DNA of 64,000 bases from Oxyruncus cristatus (GCA_013399855.1 VXAY01002362.1:682689-746688), one strand, 5' to 3'. Positions 13,101-27,600 are shown, counted from the stretch's first letter. The notes: generated from the sequence alone by a model not told the origin. A program made the numbers and translations.

Positions 13101-15361
13101 ATGTTGATACCTTAATAACCCTTTTGGTTCGTAAACTCAGAATGGTGAATGAGTTTGATTGATTTTGAGATAATTTGTGACTCATATCTGCTGAAATCAG
13201 AATGCCAGTTTTGGATGCATTAGAGCCTATCCAATGGATGTACTCACTAAAAGTAGGACAAAAGTCCCAAAACACTGTAATGCAAAAGTCTCTCACAAAA
13301 AAAGAGCTGATGTTTGTTATTCATTATTGGTTTACAAAATTTTATTGTATTTTCACAATATTTAAATTTTACTTATTTACACTTTGCATTTCTTTTATAG
13401 AGAGATAAAAAAATGAACTTTTTTGGTTTTTTTAGCATCTGCTAAATATTTTTAGAAGACAAAACTTTTCAGTGAAAATATACTGTAAAAATATCCTCCA
13501 GATACTGAGTGAAACAGTTTTTATCTATTAGAGATGATAGCTACCTTAAGTTATTCTTTTTGGAACACCACTCTCTTAGAAAATGTCATTTTTTTCAGTG
13601 AACAATAGGATCTCGCTTCTTATTGTCAAGAGTTTTAGGTCTCCAAACTATTTTAAACTTAGTTTTCTGCTATCGTTAGTAACTGACATTTTACTGAATG
13701 ACTGGGTAGTGTTTTAAATCTGCAGAGCTTTTGGAGTTGTAAAGGACTATATCCTTAACATTGGGTGGAAAATGAAATTACTAAATAAACTAAAATAATG
13801 CCCAAGTTCTTGCCAAGTGGATAATGACACATTTCTTTAAAAAGCTAAAAGCTATTTCACTGTAGTAAAACTGGGATTAATCAGAACAGTCCCACCAGGA
13901 AAGTAGATACATTTGAGTGAAAATTTATATATATATTTGAAAAAAATTACTTTTAGATGAATCCTCTGTACAATTTCAATAGAAGGCTTTGAAGTGTTAC
14001 AGGCTCTTCACAAGGAAATGGAGATGCTCTTTATAAAGCAGTGGTGGGTGTTGCTTCTTGCTGAGGACAAGGCGAATTGAGAATAAAAGAAATCAGAGTA
14101 ATTATTTTATTGAAAGATGTAATTGAGAAATAACCTACATAGCCTCTGAACAGCCTAAAGAGTTGGCAATGAAGCTGTTTGCCACCTAAGCCAACAGAAC
14201 TATCCAGAAAAACAGTGGAGCAGGACACTGAAATATTAACTAAATAGTTAAAATTACAATAAATCAGAAGGCACAGTTTTCATTTGATGAGTGTCTCTGT
14301 CTCAGTAGTGTCCATGGGGAAAAGAAATAAAGAGAATGTGTAGGTAAGAGCTTCTTAGAAAAATGATGGAGGAGTCAGGGTGGGCCATTCTGTTTTCAAA
14401 ACCAGGTTCTCCTTCTTGTTAGTCTTTTGCTGTTATGAACTTGCGACACGTCTGTGTGAGTGCATTTTAGGCAAGCAGGGTTACCAGAGTTTGGGATCTG
14501 TGTCTCTGCCCTTCTCTTTTTGGTAGTCAGATACTGGTGCTGAGCTCAAGTAACCTGAGTTATGCGCTGGCAGTGAGGAGGGAGCACAGGGAGTATTAAT
14601 TTATCTGCACCTGCCCTCCTCTACACCCATCGTCCCTGTGCAGTAATGCTGCCCAAGTAATCCCGAGGACCAGAGGCAGTGGCGTTCATCCTAGTGGTCA
14701 GGTGAGCAGCCAGGATTAAGTACTGCAGTTCCATTTAATTAATGACAAGTGTATTTTGCTGTATTTTAGGGAAATTGTCAGTTTTACCCCGGTGGAATGA
14801 AACGTTATCTGGGCACTAAGCAGAGTTACCAGGTTTACCTCCTGGCCTGGCTTCCTCCTGGAAGTTTTACAGCTTCCAGCTGTCATAAAGCACACTAAAC
14901 AGGAACTCTAAAAGCAATTTAATTTTATTTATGATTATAAAAAAAAAAAAGGAGATGTAGTTCTAATGGGAAACCTGAAGTATTTAAAGATAGCAACAGG
15001 CAGTATGAACACACCTCCTGCCTAACACTTCCCCTTCAGAGAACAAGTAGTAGTTTTTCAGAGAATTAATATTCAGAGCAGGTCCAGTTCATCTTACCTG
15101 CTGGCTTCATTTTATTATATAATAAAATCAGATTTATTCGCATTTGGATATAGAATATATAGCCATACAAACATGAGCCATTTATAAGCAGTTACTTTGT
15201 ATGTACCTACCCTCTTAGCTGTTTCTGAGGAGTATCAAACGTTACTTGCCAAAGGGCAGAGATAAAAAGAAGTGTTTGAGATCTGAACATTGCATCTGGA
15301 GCTAATCACTAGTTATGCTGATACCTTTTCAGTTCTTCAGTCTGGGGAAAAAAAAAAAAAA

Positions 15362-15403
15362 NNNNNNNNNNNNNNNNNNNNNNNNNNNNNNNNNNNNNNN
15401 NNN
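15362..15403. other. Assembly gap (42 N)
   Basis: A run of 42 undetermined bases starts directly after a run of A. This is typical of a homopolymer that broke the assembly or of a placeholder gap. It lies in the intron, 78 bases before the exon acceptor. The true gap length is not known from the sequence. Confidence 0.98.
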
Positions 15404-15481
15404 AAAGCAGACTAGTATGCTTCTTCACTGAACTTTTTTGAGTCTGGTAAACCTCACTCTCACTTTATATTTTACTTACAG

Positions 15482-15611
15482 AATGGTCTTATCATTGCCT
15501 GTTACCAAGGTTATGTGGATATTGTAATAGCCTTAGCACAATGCCCTCACCTTGATGTGAACTGGCAGGACAACGAAGGGAACACAGCTCTAATTACAGC
15601 TGCACAGGCAG
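15482..15611 (+). CDS. ANKRD33B: ANKRD33B internal exon, ankyrin repeats
   Basis: This 130-nt exon encodes 43 residues plus the first base of a glycine codon. It begins [15 protein letters not shown] and ends [11 protein letters not shown], which is one helical ankyrin unit followed by the start of the next, with the typical G-T-A-L-x-x-A-A core. The acceptor is TTTTACTTACAG after a T-rich tract, and the donor is CAG|GTAAGG, near consensus. The exon enters in phase 0 and leaves in phase 1. A 42-N gap with a poly-A run in front of it ends 78 bases before the exon. Exon limits rest on splice consensus and on agreement with the human protein; they are not confirmed by cDNA. Confidence 0.92.
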
Positions 15612-18600
15612 GTAAGGCTCTCTGTATCGCCTCTTACACTCAGGGTCTTGGGAAAAGTACGTGTTTGGGCTACCTTTTTTAGGATTGTTTTTCAAATTGC
15701 TAAAAGAAATGAATCTATGTAAAATAATCCTGGCCAAACCCATTCCCGAGGAAATTTGTCATTGTTTTCTTTCAACTAATTGATCTGTAGTAACATTTAG
15801 TTAGATTTAAATATTTAGTAGATTAAGATAGCAAAAGTTATACATTTCTAGCAGATACTATTAATTATTTTAACTTAAAAAATGAGGAAAATCTTGTCCC
15901 AAGTTGTGCAGTATTATACTGCTTTGTTCTTTTAAGCTTATTTCCTACATTTGCTCTGGCAAGGAACAAGTGAACACTGTGGATGTGTAATGTGATGTGT
16001 TATTGCATAACATATTTTCTCCCATGCTTGTTACACTTACATCAGTGGGTCTGTAGTAATTCCTGACTGTAGGAGAATGTATCCTCATTAACAACTACTT
16101 TATCTGCTGAGACATTCTTCATCCACTGCATAGTTAAAAGCAAAAAATCTTCAACAGGATTTAGTGTTTGCCAGTGCTCCTTTTATAACAGACTGATATT
16201 GACATCAACCATGTTAATCCTAAAGCAAACTGGAGTGAGAGCAGGTTTAGCCCTAGGTTTTCTTTTATACCTCCCAACATGGTAATATTCAATGAACCAG
16301 TGTATCAGGTCACTTAAATGTAAGAGAAACTAGCAAGAGAGTTACCAGTTTCAAGTGTACAGTTTAAAAACAATCAGTTGATTTCTGTTAAAACTGAAAG
16401 GCTGCGCTTTAATGTTTAAGGGAAGCTTTCATTTTCTCTTACGAGTGTTAACAAAGTGCCAAAGCATGTAAATTGGGAAAAATTTCTCCAAGGATGCCAT
16501 CGTCACTTTGTAGTCTAAAAGCTTTTCCAAGGACCACCTAGCTCTGCATCCTTGGTTTCCTTTGCATCCCTCAAGCACGCTCCTCAAAGGCAGTGATTTA
16601 CAAGGAAATGCACACCTGGTCTTTATCATGTTTTCTGACTGACGAAGAGTATGGGATGTTTGTGGAAGTCCATGGCACATAGTACTCACTCCCAGATGCT
16701 GGCTGCTTGAAGGAAACACAGAAGAGAAACACAACTTTGCTTTGTGTCGTACCAAAAAGAAAACTCTGATAAAGAAGTCATTGCAAGATGGGTCTTGAAT
16801 ATGAAAGAAACAATTGTGACCACAGTAGTCACATTCATAGCAAAGTCATGAGTTATGGTAGCTTTCCAAAGAAAGCCTCCAAAACACTGATCTACTTTTA
16901 TTTATCTGCTCTAATATAAATTTGGACTACAAAAGGTTTAACACTCGCTCCTTCCTGACCTTTATAACTCATGATAATGAGCTCAGAATTAATCCAGCGG
17001 GCTGACATTCTCTTGACACACTCTGCCAGTACTTACTATTGATCCCCAAAGCAACTGGAAATGACTGTAGTCAGCAGAAGCTTATACAAACCCCCAGCAA
17101 CTTGGATGTTTTCCCCTGCCTGTGATAATCCTGAGCTACAGTGTTAACACCAGTTATTTCATTAATTATCACAAGATGCTCTAGTGTTAATAGAGATTAC
17201 TGTGAGGTTAACATTGCAACCAGAGGAGCTACAGTGCAATAGATGCTGCCTAATTATTGCTGGATGTTAAGTAGTAATGCTGAGCAATGTATTATAAAGA
17301 CCTGAAAGCAAAGCTTATGCAAGCTTGCCTTTAGAGGAGAATTTATTGTTCGTTGTTTTTTTTAACTTTAGGCCATGGAAATATAACATTTTTGCAAAAT
17401 AAGTTATTCTGAGATCACTGTTATTTATACCAAAAGTATGGGTTTTCCTGTGGAAAATCTAATAGCAAATCCACAATATTTCAGTTAATTGTAAGGTAAT
17501 ATTAGATGGTTTCAGAAAGTGCTCTCATTTTTGTTATGATCCACTGGCCAAGTGAGCCATCATGTATGTCCAGACCCCAAAGAGGGGATGGGGAAAAAAG
17601 CTGCAGTCCTGAGGAATTGTTCCTTGTGTTGCAGAGGCTGCATTTGTATTATAGGGTGAGGTACAGATGCCAAAGGAGGTGACAGAGAGACCTCTTTACT
17701 TGTGCTAGAGGAATTTAAAATTCACACTTGCTTATGCCATTTAATGACTGACCAGACATGATGCTCAAATCTGAGTCTCAGAAGATAAGTGAATTCAGTT
17801 TCTCTTATTGCTTTTGATAATTTGAGATTTTCTCATCCTTCAAAAAAAGTATCTAAAGCTGAAGCTTTTTGCATGGGCTGACCTGAGAAAGACAGGTTGG
17901 ATGGATCAGTGAAAAGCAGTACTTTCTTAACAAGCTTACTGGCATTGAAAAATAACAACAAAGTGTCCTACTTTGTGTGTAAATTTCAGCTTTGAAAATC
18001 GGTCTGTTCATTTGGTTTCTCAATATTTCTTGTTTCTTATATCCCTTCTCAAAGAGAGCTTGCCTTCCAAAACTGTAAATTCATTGCAGCCTGCAGCAGG
18101 TGGTGCCCAGAAATGAGTGGTGATGCTGTTGAAGCAGAAGCAAAATCATTAAACATCATTACAAGGACAATGCAGAAAAAAAGCAGGGGTTGATGCAAAC
18201 AAGAAATTGAAATAATAAGTGCAAAGAAAGGGAGGAAGGAGAGTCATTTAAAAAAGAGAAGGGAAAAGGAGGAAAATTACTTTTTTTTTTCTTCTCAGTT
18301 CTGCTGCTGCTGTGGACATAACTACATCAGTGTAAGGTAATTGGCATGCACTGGTGTTCAGACAGAGTCATATCTGATTACAGACTATGGATATTTTATG
18401 TTATAGGGACCAGTTTGGGGCAAGGCTGTAGAGCTGGGAACACAAAATTGAAAGTTATCCCAGTTTCTGTTCATTAAGAAAGCCATGAGAACACAAGCAC
18501 CTAAAACACACATAGGATAAAGCTGTCTTTTCTTCCATCCATTCACCACCCACAAACTAAACAAAAGTGTTTTGCAGGTACAATTCAAAATAGCAATGTT

Positions 18601-21600
18601 ATTTGACAAAGCATCTTCCTTAATATGCAGCTTATCCTTCTGCCTGTATTACACAGATTATTAGGCAATACTGTCATCATTACAGGCATTTCCTTTGTGG
18701 CAGCAATTAAGTGAATTAAGCTATTATAGACATCTGTGCTGATCTCTAAATATGGCTCACAGGGAGAAGAAGTGTACCTTTAGCATGCCAGTTCTGGTAG
18801 AAGATAGATCTGGCTTGCAAACAGCAAAGCCTGATTTGAATTCAGTATCCCCAAACTGGCTGAGGCCAGGCTCGTTTATTTTAGAGCTGCGTACGCCTTT
18901 CATAGCAGACTTTACATCTCAGAAGACTCACCTGGTTTATGATTTAGGTACACACTGCTAGTGCACCCAGACGCTGGAGAACCAAAGCAAACTTCATGGC
19001 CTTAAATCAAAAGCGCATGACAGGGACCGAACAAAAACTTGGCAGCTGAGTTTTGCTTTGAATTTTAGATCTGTTTGAACTAGAAACCTGAAGCAAACCT
19101 CAGAGGATAGAAGACCCTGCAGATTAAAACTGAAGTGATTCTCAGGAATCCCTGAGACATAAAACTTCTGAGAATCACAAACTTCTTAACTTTCTTTGTT
19201 ATTTTATTGTTGGTATTTTTTTCTGTCTGTTGGTATTTTTTCTGTCTCATTTGAGGCCATCTGTAGTCCCCTGGAGAGTTTAGGTTGAGCAAGATCTTTC
19301 AGGATTAACTCTTAGGATCACCCCAGGTTTGCAAAACATCTCTTACTGCAATTATACTTTTGGCAAAGGGAAGAAAATTGTTAGTGATGCAATAATTGCT
19401 GAAAAATCTTTCATTTTATTATTTCTCCTTGTTTCAGTTTGGTTTCTGTCATCAAAAAGCAGTATTTCAACTGTTCCAAAGCCTTCATGAAGGCACATGC
19501 TCTACATCAGTGAAACAGAAAGTGTCCTGCAAAACAATTTGGGCACAAAGATTCTCCCAGTAGTAACCAATACCCTGCTAGGATTTGATCTTATGCCATA
19601 AAGTCAGTGAAGCTGAAGCCTCTGTATTGAGTAAGCAGGACCAGGTCACTTGATCCCACCCTGAACCCCATTCACTTTTGCTTTGTTCTTGTTGTGGTTT
19701 GCTGAATCTCTATATCTTATTCTCATCAGACTGCACAAGGTACTGGGAGCTCTTTATTTGATTTTCTCAGACTCTGGAGTTTGTTAGCTGATCTGCACTG
19801 TCTTTACATCTGCTCGGGTTTCAGGAGAGTCTCCAGTGATGCAGAAAGGTAGCAGAGTACAAAAAATTATAGGAGAAAAAGAGTAACATCTGCAAAACAT
19901 CTTAAATTAATCAGCAAAGATTTTCTTAACTTGTTTTTCAAAGTGAATGCAGGACTGTGTTGGTACAAAGCAACTGCTGATTAAATCTGCACCAGATGTG
20001 ACACTATAGATTTTTTAAATTGTCCTGTATGAATTATAATCTGCTTCAGTAACATTTCTAGATGAATTTGAATGTCATGCATCACAGAATATTCAGCTGG
20101 ACTGCAGAGTGATATGAGAGAACATTTTTACAGCTCCTAGTAATTAAATTGTGATTGTTGCAGCTGCCTGACAGACTGCATTATTTTATAAAGCATCAAA
20201 GCATCATAAAATGATTGACAAGTGAAGGGAAAACTGTTTTAAATGAGTCATAATGATTTTTGCTATTTGCCCGATAGACCAATTATAAAGATTTTGATGT
20301 CTTAATTGATCTTCCAACCATTTAGCCAGAGATGTCTTCAGCTCCTCAGTAGGCCCTTGCTGACACCAGTTATACTGGCATACAAGGCACATGAATTTTT
20401 TTTACTACCAAAACTGAACATCAGCCCCATTTTCCTCTTGCTGATGAATAGACAAGTGGCTTTACACTGTCAGATGGAAAAATAAAAATGAATGGAAAAG
20501 TAAATGTGGAAAAATAAAAATGTGGGATCCTACACAAAATAGTATTTTCTCTCGTATCAGGCCTCATATGGTTTTTTAGTATTATTGGCTGAAATACGTA
20601 GTCATCACTTATTAATGAAGCACCATGATTGTAAGGCTCAGTTTTATCAGGGAAGGGAAAAAGATGAATCTTTGTAGTCAGTTATCCATGGTGATGAGCC
20701 ATCCTTCCTTGAACTGTAGGGATTCCCTCTGCATTGCTACTCGCTGAGTCAAGAAACTGGGGCTCCTTGCAGCCTCAGAGTGAACCATCTCTGGCCTTCC
20801 ATTATTCCCTTACGTTAAACTGACTTTTCGGAAAGGAGAGCAACTTGAGAGAAGGTGGAAACCCAAGTTTTCCACCTTCTATCCCAACACTCTGGTCATA
20901 AGTCAGTGCCACTTAAGTCTGACTGCAACCCTCAGCCCTAAGGCTGATAACTGCAATGAGTGGAAGAGTGCACAAAGAAAAGAGATCTTATTGATTATCT
21001 GTATTTTCCAATTATCAAATCCACAGGAGTAATTTTTGCTTTAACCTTGAGAGAGCGCCTTCATTCTGTGACATATTTTCTCTGCTTTTTCGTTTCTTTA
21101 AAGGGCACATAACCATTACAAACTATTTGTTGAACTATTTTCCTGGGCTTGATATTGAGAAGAGGAACGCGTTTGGATTCACAGCACTGATGAAATCTGC
21201 AATGCAGGGCCGAACGGAATGTGTGAAAGCCTTGATGATGGCAGGTACTTTGCTGCTTCTTTGTCTTCATCTAACTAAATACTAGACAGTGATACTCAAA
21301 CACCAAGAAGAAAATTGGCTCTTGGGGGCACTCAGTTTGCCTGTATGGGCCATCCTCAGGAGTTCAGTTGCAGATATTTGACACAAATTAAATATTATGG
21401 AAATGACAACAAACAACATGTAAATATTGTTACTGTCTAGACAAAGAGTCCTAGAGGTCCTTTCACCGAGAGAGATCTTGAATAAATAGTTCATTTCAGT
21501 GATTTTGCTGTCATGGAAATCTAACCCCTCATAATCTAAATATTTTAAGCCACAGGAATTTATCAAGCGTAGTGATATTACTATCATTCATTTAATAATA

Positions 21601-24600
21601 TCCAGTTTCTAGACTGGAATGACACATTGACATGACACAGAAAACGTTCAGATGATGTGGTAACTGACCTGTTATTTTCTGCAAGGTTCTGTAGCCTCTT
21701 ACACTGGAATCAGGGCTTTGGAATCAGATCATTCATTTTGGAGTTAAATTTTTATGACAAAAAATCATAAAATGACTGTCAGAGCTAGCATACTACTAGA
21801 AACAGATGCACTTTCTGGACTAACACATTCTTTGTGCAGATGCTAGTTTAGAATTTTCCAGTGCCTGGTATGAATCTTAAAATGAAACTTCAATCCTAAG
21901 ACTTCATGACTTGTCAAATTTGCCTTACAGTGTCATGGCCTTCCATTATTATCACTAGAGATCTGATGGAAACTTGTTCTTTCTGTTTGGGTCACTAGAA
22001 GCTATTTCACAACCTTTCAGCTTTGTAGATAACTCAGTCCTTGTTATACTGATTCTTGTACAGAAAGTATTGACATCAAAGTTCACTATTGTGGTTGCTG
22101 CCTCTGGCATGTGAATAGCCACCTTCTTGTTTTCATGATTCAAAAGAAAACAGAATACTGGGGAGAAAAAACCTTTAGCCAGCCAGAAAATGGCTTTCTT
22201 GGCCTCTACCTTGAGTTTACCTCCTGAAAGTTGTATCAGCCTGTTTATGCATCAGAGATTGTGAGAATACCAAAGATCATCCACTGACCAAAAAGGTGTA
22301 GAATTAATATACTCTTGAGTTTCTACAATGCAATTTATATGCATGTTTTGGTGAGTATTTTGCAGTTCTTCACTCAAAATAATGGCCACAAAGGAAGTGT
22401 GGTAAATTGCCTGCACCCGTTTTAATATCTGAGTACTTTTTAGCAATGCAGAGTCTGCTGAAATGGAGGAAGATGCTCATTCAGAATGGATTTAGAAGTT
22501 GTTTGGGACTTAAGGGATACTGAGTGGCTTCTGAGTAAAGTGCTACTGTGCTGAAGAAGGTAAAGGAAACTGTTATTAAAAGATTCAGTGAAAAAATTGA
22601 TTTCACAAATAAACTGGCAAAGTTCTGTTAAAATACAAAATGCATGGCAACATAGGAAGGAACACCCAAAATCACCTGCGGGTCTACTTGCATAGCTACA
22701 AAGCAGGTATGTGTGTTTGGAGAAGAGTTACAGCCAGGAGGTTTTTAAACCCAGTATTTGTTCAGTAGCTTAGGTAGGACCTCTGTGGATGGCCAGCTAC
22801 TTACGGCAACGCAGGAGGTCAGTAAAGCAAAATAACTCACTTTCCCCGCTGGATTTGAAATCTGGATTGAATGCTGGATTTAGCACGGTCAGATGGGGAA
22901 AAAGGTAACAGCAATGTGTGACAGATGGTTGGAGCTGGATTGTAGAAGTGACTGCTCTTTCTAAAATTTGAGTTCCTGGAGGGGGGCCAAGGTCAATCAC
23001 TAGAAGATTAAGGCACTCTGAGACACTTGGACATAATGTTGCTCTTTCAAAGTGAGTCTTTGGAACATGTGAATTTGCTATTGGTGAGTGCACAGCGAGT
23101 AAGGGGGGACCTGGTCTCTCATCGGCAGTTTGTCACAGGCTGCTGCGCTGCCAGGACCGCGCCACTGCCAGCACTCATCAAGCGTGCCAGCCAGAAATGC
23201 TGGTTGTTATTCACGTGTCAAGCCCTGCTGTAATCTCCAGTGTAAACTCGGTGCTGCTTTAGTAAAGTTGTCAGAGTGGCCGCAGATCTGGAGACTGGGT
23301 TTTAAATACTGCCTATAAAATGGGTCAGGAACAATACCTGAGCTTCCTCACTCCCCGTTTTTAAACTCAGGATGTCAGTTTTGCATCTCAAGGGACATTA
23401 AACCTTCTTAATAAAATAGGATATTGATATCCTAAAGGAGCATGTGTATTCAAACTAATTGAGCTGAAAAGTATCTTCAGGGCAACTTTTTAGGAAAAGC
23501 AAGGCAAGTGGCAAGTGCAGTTTTCCTAAAAGAGAACTTGTAAGCTATATTAACACTGAAATGACAATTAGTTCAATAAGACAGCTATCACATTTATAAG
23601 AGGACATGACTATTCATGTCTATTCCAGATAAGGCATTCTTCTGAATGACAGTTTTGTTCAGGAATGTCTCCTGACTTGTACAGAAAATCAATACAACTA
23701 TAGTAAATTACACCTTAGAAGAGATTTTGTGATATAAGGTACAAAGTCAGCATTGATTTCTGTCAAAAGCTTGGGATTTCAATACTCCATAGTATTGTTT
23801 TCTGAGATAAACTTTCCAAAAGCCCTGGGGACTTATCTGTCAGGAGCAGGCTTCTCCTCGAAGGGAGGTAAGCCAAGGGTGACAGCATGGGCTCAGCAAT
23901 AGCCCCATCAACAAAGGCACTCCTTGAAGGAACAGAGCAGGGCTTGTGACAATAACCAGGACCAGCCAATACTGCAGTGGTTGTTGTGCAGGCTAGGTGA
24001 CAAGGGCAAATCTGTAGAGACAAGGTAGTTCTGAGGTCAAACAGGAAATTAAGTCTGTGGGTCAGGGTCCAAATCAGCAAGGCACATGGCCAGGCATAGC
24101 TCAGACAAGGACAAGAGCTGACTGCAGTCCCCAGCAAAGGTGGGGAACCCCCAGTGAGCGCTTTCCCACATTGCTCTCTTTTAACAACTCTGTTCCAAGG
24201 TCTCCTGGCTGGACCATATCAGGGCTGGAATGACTTTTTCTTGAAGATAATGGTAAACAGCTGTCTATACCTCTTGCTTGTTTACAAGCTGAGAATTAAA
24301 TTTTATATTTGAAGACAATTCCTTTAGCTGCTCTTCTTCCTGTATTAATTCCTTGCCTGTTACATGTACAACAAGGAAACAACTTCCATGTAGTCTGCCA
24401 TGGTCCCAGTCAGCTTTAGTGGGAAGGAGGACAGACCCAGGCAAGTGTTAAGAAGGGACTAGGGCATGAGGCTAGCCTGAGATGTGAGAGATTCAAGGGT
24501 AAGAACCTTGGGTAGGAAGTTTCAAAACAGGATAGTGAAGCAGGAGGGTGTATGTTTGTATGTCTTTTTTCCTCCCCAGCGTGGTTTAACTGGAACTTCT

Positions 24601-27600
24601 GCAGTCATGAACCTCATCAAACCCTGCTGCCTCTGAGATCTTGCAATCCCTTCTTCAATCCAGAGCTAATCGACTCTTTGATTTGATTGACTCTTCCTCC
24701 TCTTTGCCTCCTTTCTGTCTTCCACTCTGGGCCCCATGCTTGACTCATGCAGTACCCCTGTGCTCTCTCTCTGAATGGTCCTTTCTGCAAATTTCACTCA
24801 AAGTACACTTAAACTGTAATCCACTCTTTTGCTTAGGTTATCTCTGTCCATACTCACTCTTTTCTGTGTCTCTAGCATCCTCTTTTTAGGGATTTTCTCA
24901 GTTGACTTAGGAGTCAACTGGTACTTAATAGGGTTAAAACTGAGCTTTTGATCACTTTCCCCATGCTCTCTTTCTTTCCTTTGTTTTCCTGTAATGACGA
25001 AACTTCCTTTGTGGGGAACCCATCACAAACCAATTCCTGTTTACCATTCCTTATATTAAGTCCTCCGTATTCTAATTTGAAATGCTGTCACTAAGATAAT
25101 CCACTCTGAAGAAAAAATTATCGTGGTGTTTCTCTCCTCTTTTCCTCAGGTCTCAGTCTCTGGACACCTCCTTCTTCCAAAGTAGTGGGACAGATTGTCT
25201 TTTCTTTTGTGACAAGATCTGTGTAGGTCTGTTTTGTGTTTGCTGTTTGAAAATGGTGCTTCGTCTGGTAGAGAAGTTCTTCAATAAGTCAAAAGTTGTT
25301 CATATCCCAGCTTTAAACTCTTTCAAGGAATCCAGAAATTATCTACAGGGCCAGAAATATGTGTAAACTGCGACTGAATGTTGCAAAGCTGAGTTACATT
25401 TAAAACAGCTGGGCAAAGTGCCTGTCCCAGGGAAGGTGCTGCAGACTTGCTGAACAAAGTCTGCACACTGGAGCGTGCAAAGCTCCCTCTGAGATCAGTC
25501 GAAGTTCAAAGGCAGAATATAAACCAAAGGATTTTCACCTTAAGAACGTCTCTGCCTGAAACCAGCGTATTCACTCATTCTCCTATTGATTAAATTTATT
25601 CACCTACATGCCCACATACTGTAAAACATAAAGATGTATGAGCCCTGGTGACGTGCCCAGGGTCATTTGGGTGCAATTCACAGGATTTGTGCCAGTTGTT
25701 AAGTCCCTGACACATTTATGAGATTCTTTTTAATTGTCGAGACCAAGCCAGGTTTTGGACATATCTTTTGCACCCTTTAGCATTCACCAGCTGTAATGTG
25801 TTGGGCATTTGCAACAGTGTCCTGCTAACTTCAGCTTTCAAAACTACTTGTTGCGGCTCATTCTGCAGCAATTCTTCCACAGGTGCACTCTGTATTGAGC
25901 TTCCTCTGTCCTTTACAGAACTCTTCTGTGTAGGCAGAACTGGTCACATGCCATCCTCAATGACAAATGCCCACAGTCCCACCCTAACACCATAACTGAG
26001 AGGACTTCCCTGCAATTTTCTGGTTGACAAGGAATGTCAATATATTACTAACAAGTGGTAAAGAGGAGAAGAGTGTAAAGCAACTTAATAGCAAAAGAGT
26101 GAAGAACAAGGGAAGAAACCCATCTTTGTGGGCTTATGGGAACCTGAGGAGATCAAAAGGAAGGCAGAGATGGAGAAACATATGAAAAAAAAGAATGGTG
26201 ATGGAGACAGATGTCAGAATTGAGGGATAAAGATCATAAACTGGGAATGGGAGGAGGACAGGCCACTGGAAATCATTTTCTTTCAGGACCTAAGACTCAA
26301 CTTCAAATGTCTAGGCCTCTGCTGTCTAACTGTGCCCCAGTTGCCTCTTATGGCTGGCCCACTTGGCAGTAACAGTGTGTTTTTTCTACCAGTTGCTTCA
26401 TTTCCTTAGGGCTGGTAATCTCAGGTAGATGTGAACAGCTGTTCTAGGCTCAGGCTGAAGGTCCATCTCACTCATTATCTACTCTCTGACATATTTGGAA
26501 ACTTTCCTTGTATTTGTTCACTCTTGTTACCATCCTCACAACATTTCCTAATTCCACAGTGTCCTTTCAGAGATAAGAGAACGTGAATCGCACACTTGTT
26601 TTCTCTATTCCCCCTTTTTTTCTTTCTGTTTTTCTCCATTTTAAATGCGTTTCTAGAAATTCCTTGTATTTTATTCACTGTTTTCACCCCTAGTGAGCAG
26701 TATGTTGATGTTTTCATGGAACTGTGATCAGTAGTCAAAGATCTCTCTTACAAGTGGCAGCAATCAGTGTAAAGTCCAGTATTCTAAATAGGGATGATTT
26801 TTGTGTGCAGAATTGTTTCTTTCCATATTCATCACTCTCTTCTTGTGAGCTCAAGTGAATGGATTTTAAAATGCCTGTCAAGATTAGGCGCAGCTGAAAT
26901 TCATTATTTCATTATTTGTATTGCTTTAAGAGAATTTTGTATATACAGCTTTAATATTTTTTACTTCATCCTAAACGAATCAGGGGTTCTAATAGTCAGG
27001 AGCCTGATGTGTCCTTAGTGCATGTTCATTTTGATACAAATATTATTGTGTATCTCATATGACATTTTCTTCAGGGACCTGAAGAAATGACTTGCCTGAC
27101 TCACCTCTGATTGTGGGAACAAAAGTGTGGGCAGTTTCATTAATTAACACTAATTGCTTTTTGTTGTTTTTTCTTTTGAGGGGCAAATGTCCATGCGACT
27201 GATCCAAGCCGTGGGCTGACCTCATGGGAATGGGCTTGTTTCACAGGAAGATCAGAATCTGCCTTCATCATGCAAAAGTTGATGGACAGGCCATGCCCAG
27301 AACAGTTTTCTGATCAATTTAAACCAGAATGGCCAAAGATGAAGGAACTTCTTGCCAAGGCTGCAGAGCCAAAAAGCTGTTTGCAGAAGATTTCTGAGTG
27401 CGTAAGGGCAGCTGTCTCATTCCGGTCTTTCTACGGCCCAGAAGAAGATGGGGTCCTTGACCACATGGTGAAGGTGACAACAAGCCTGGGCAGTCCCTTC
27501 ATTGCTCTGGCATGCCGGACTGTGTGCCCAGGCAGCCCACCTTCTGTCGGCAAACGCAGGCTGGCTGTGCAGGAAATCCTTAAGAAGCAGAGAGCAGAGG

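Larger units (their letters stand above)
1..15481 (+). other. ANKRD33B: Upstream part of ANKRD33B, presumed intron 1
   Basis: This 15.4-kb AT-rich stretch has no exon that I can support. It ends at the acceptor of the first recognisable ANKRD33B exon. In mammals the first intron of this gene is long, as I recall, so reading all of it as intron is inference. It contains two CR1 fragments, a G/T tract, a 27-bp inverted-repeat pair around a 953-bp spacer, a short perfect hairpin at 11411-11439 and an assembly gap. The short open frames here have no recognisable domain and no codon pattern of a gene. Confidence 0.6.

Noticed and set aside
23763..24137. 124-codon - strand frame rich in Cys, Leu and Ser
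   Set aside because: No recognisable domain, and inside an ANKRD33B intron. Higher GC than the surroundings suggests an old repeat rather than a gene.
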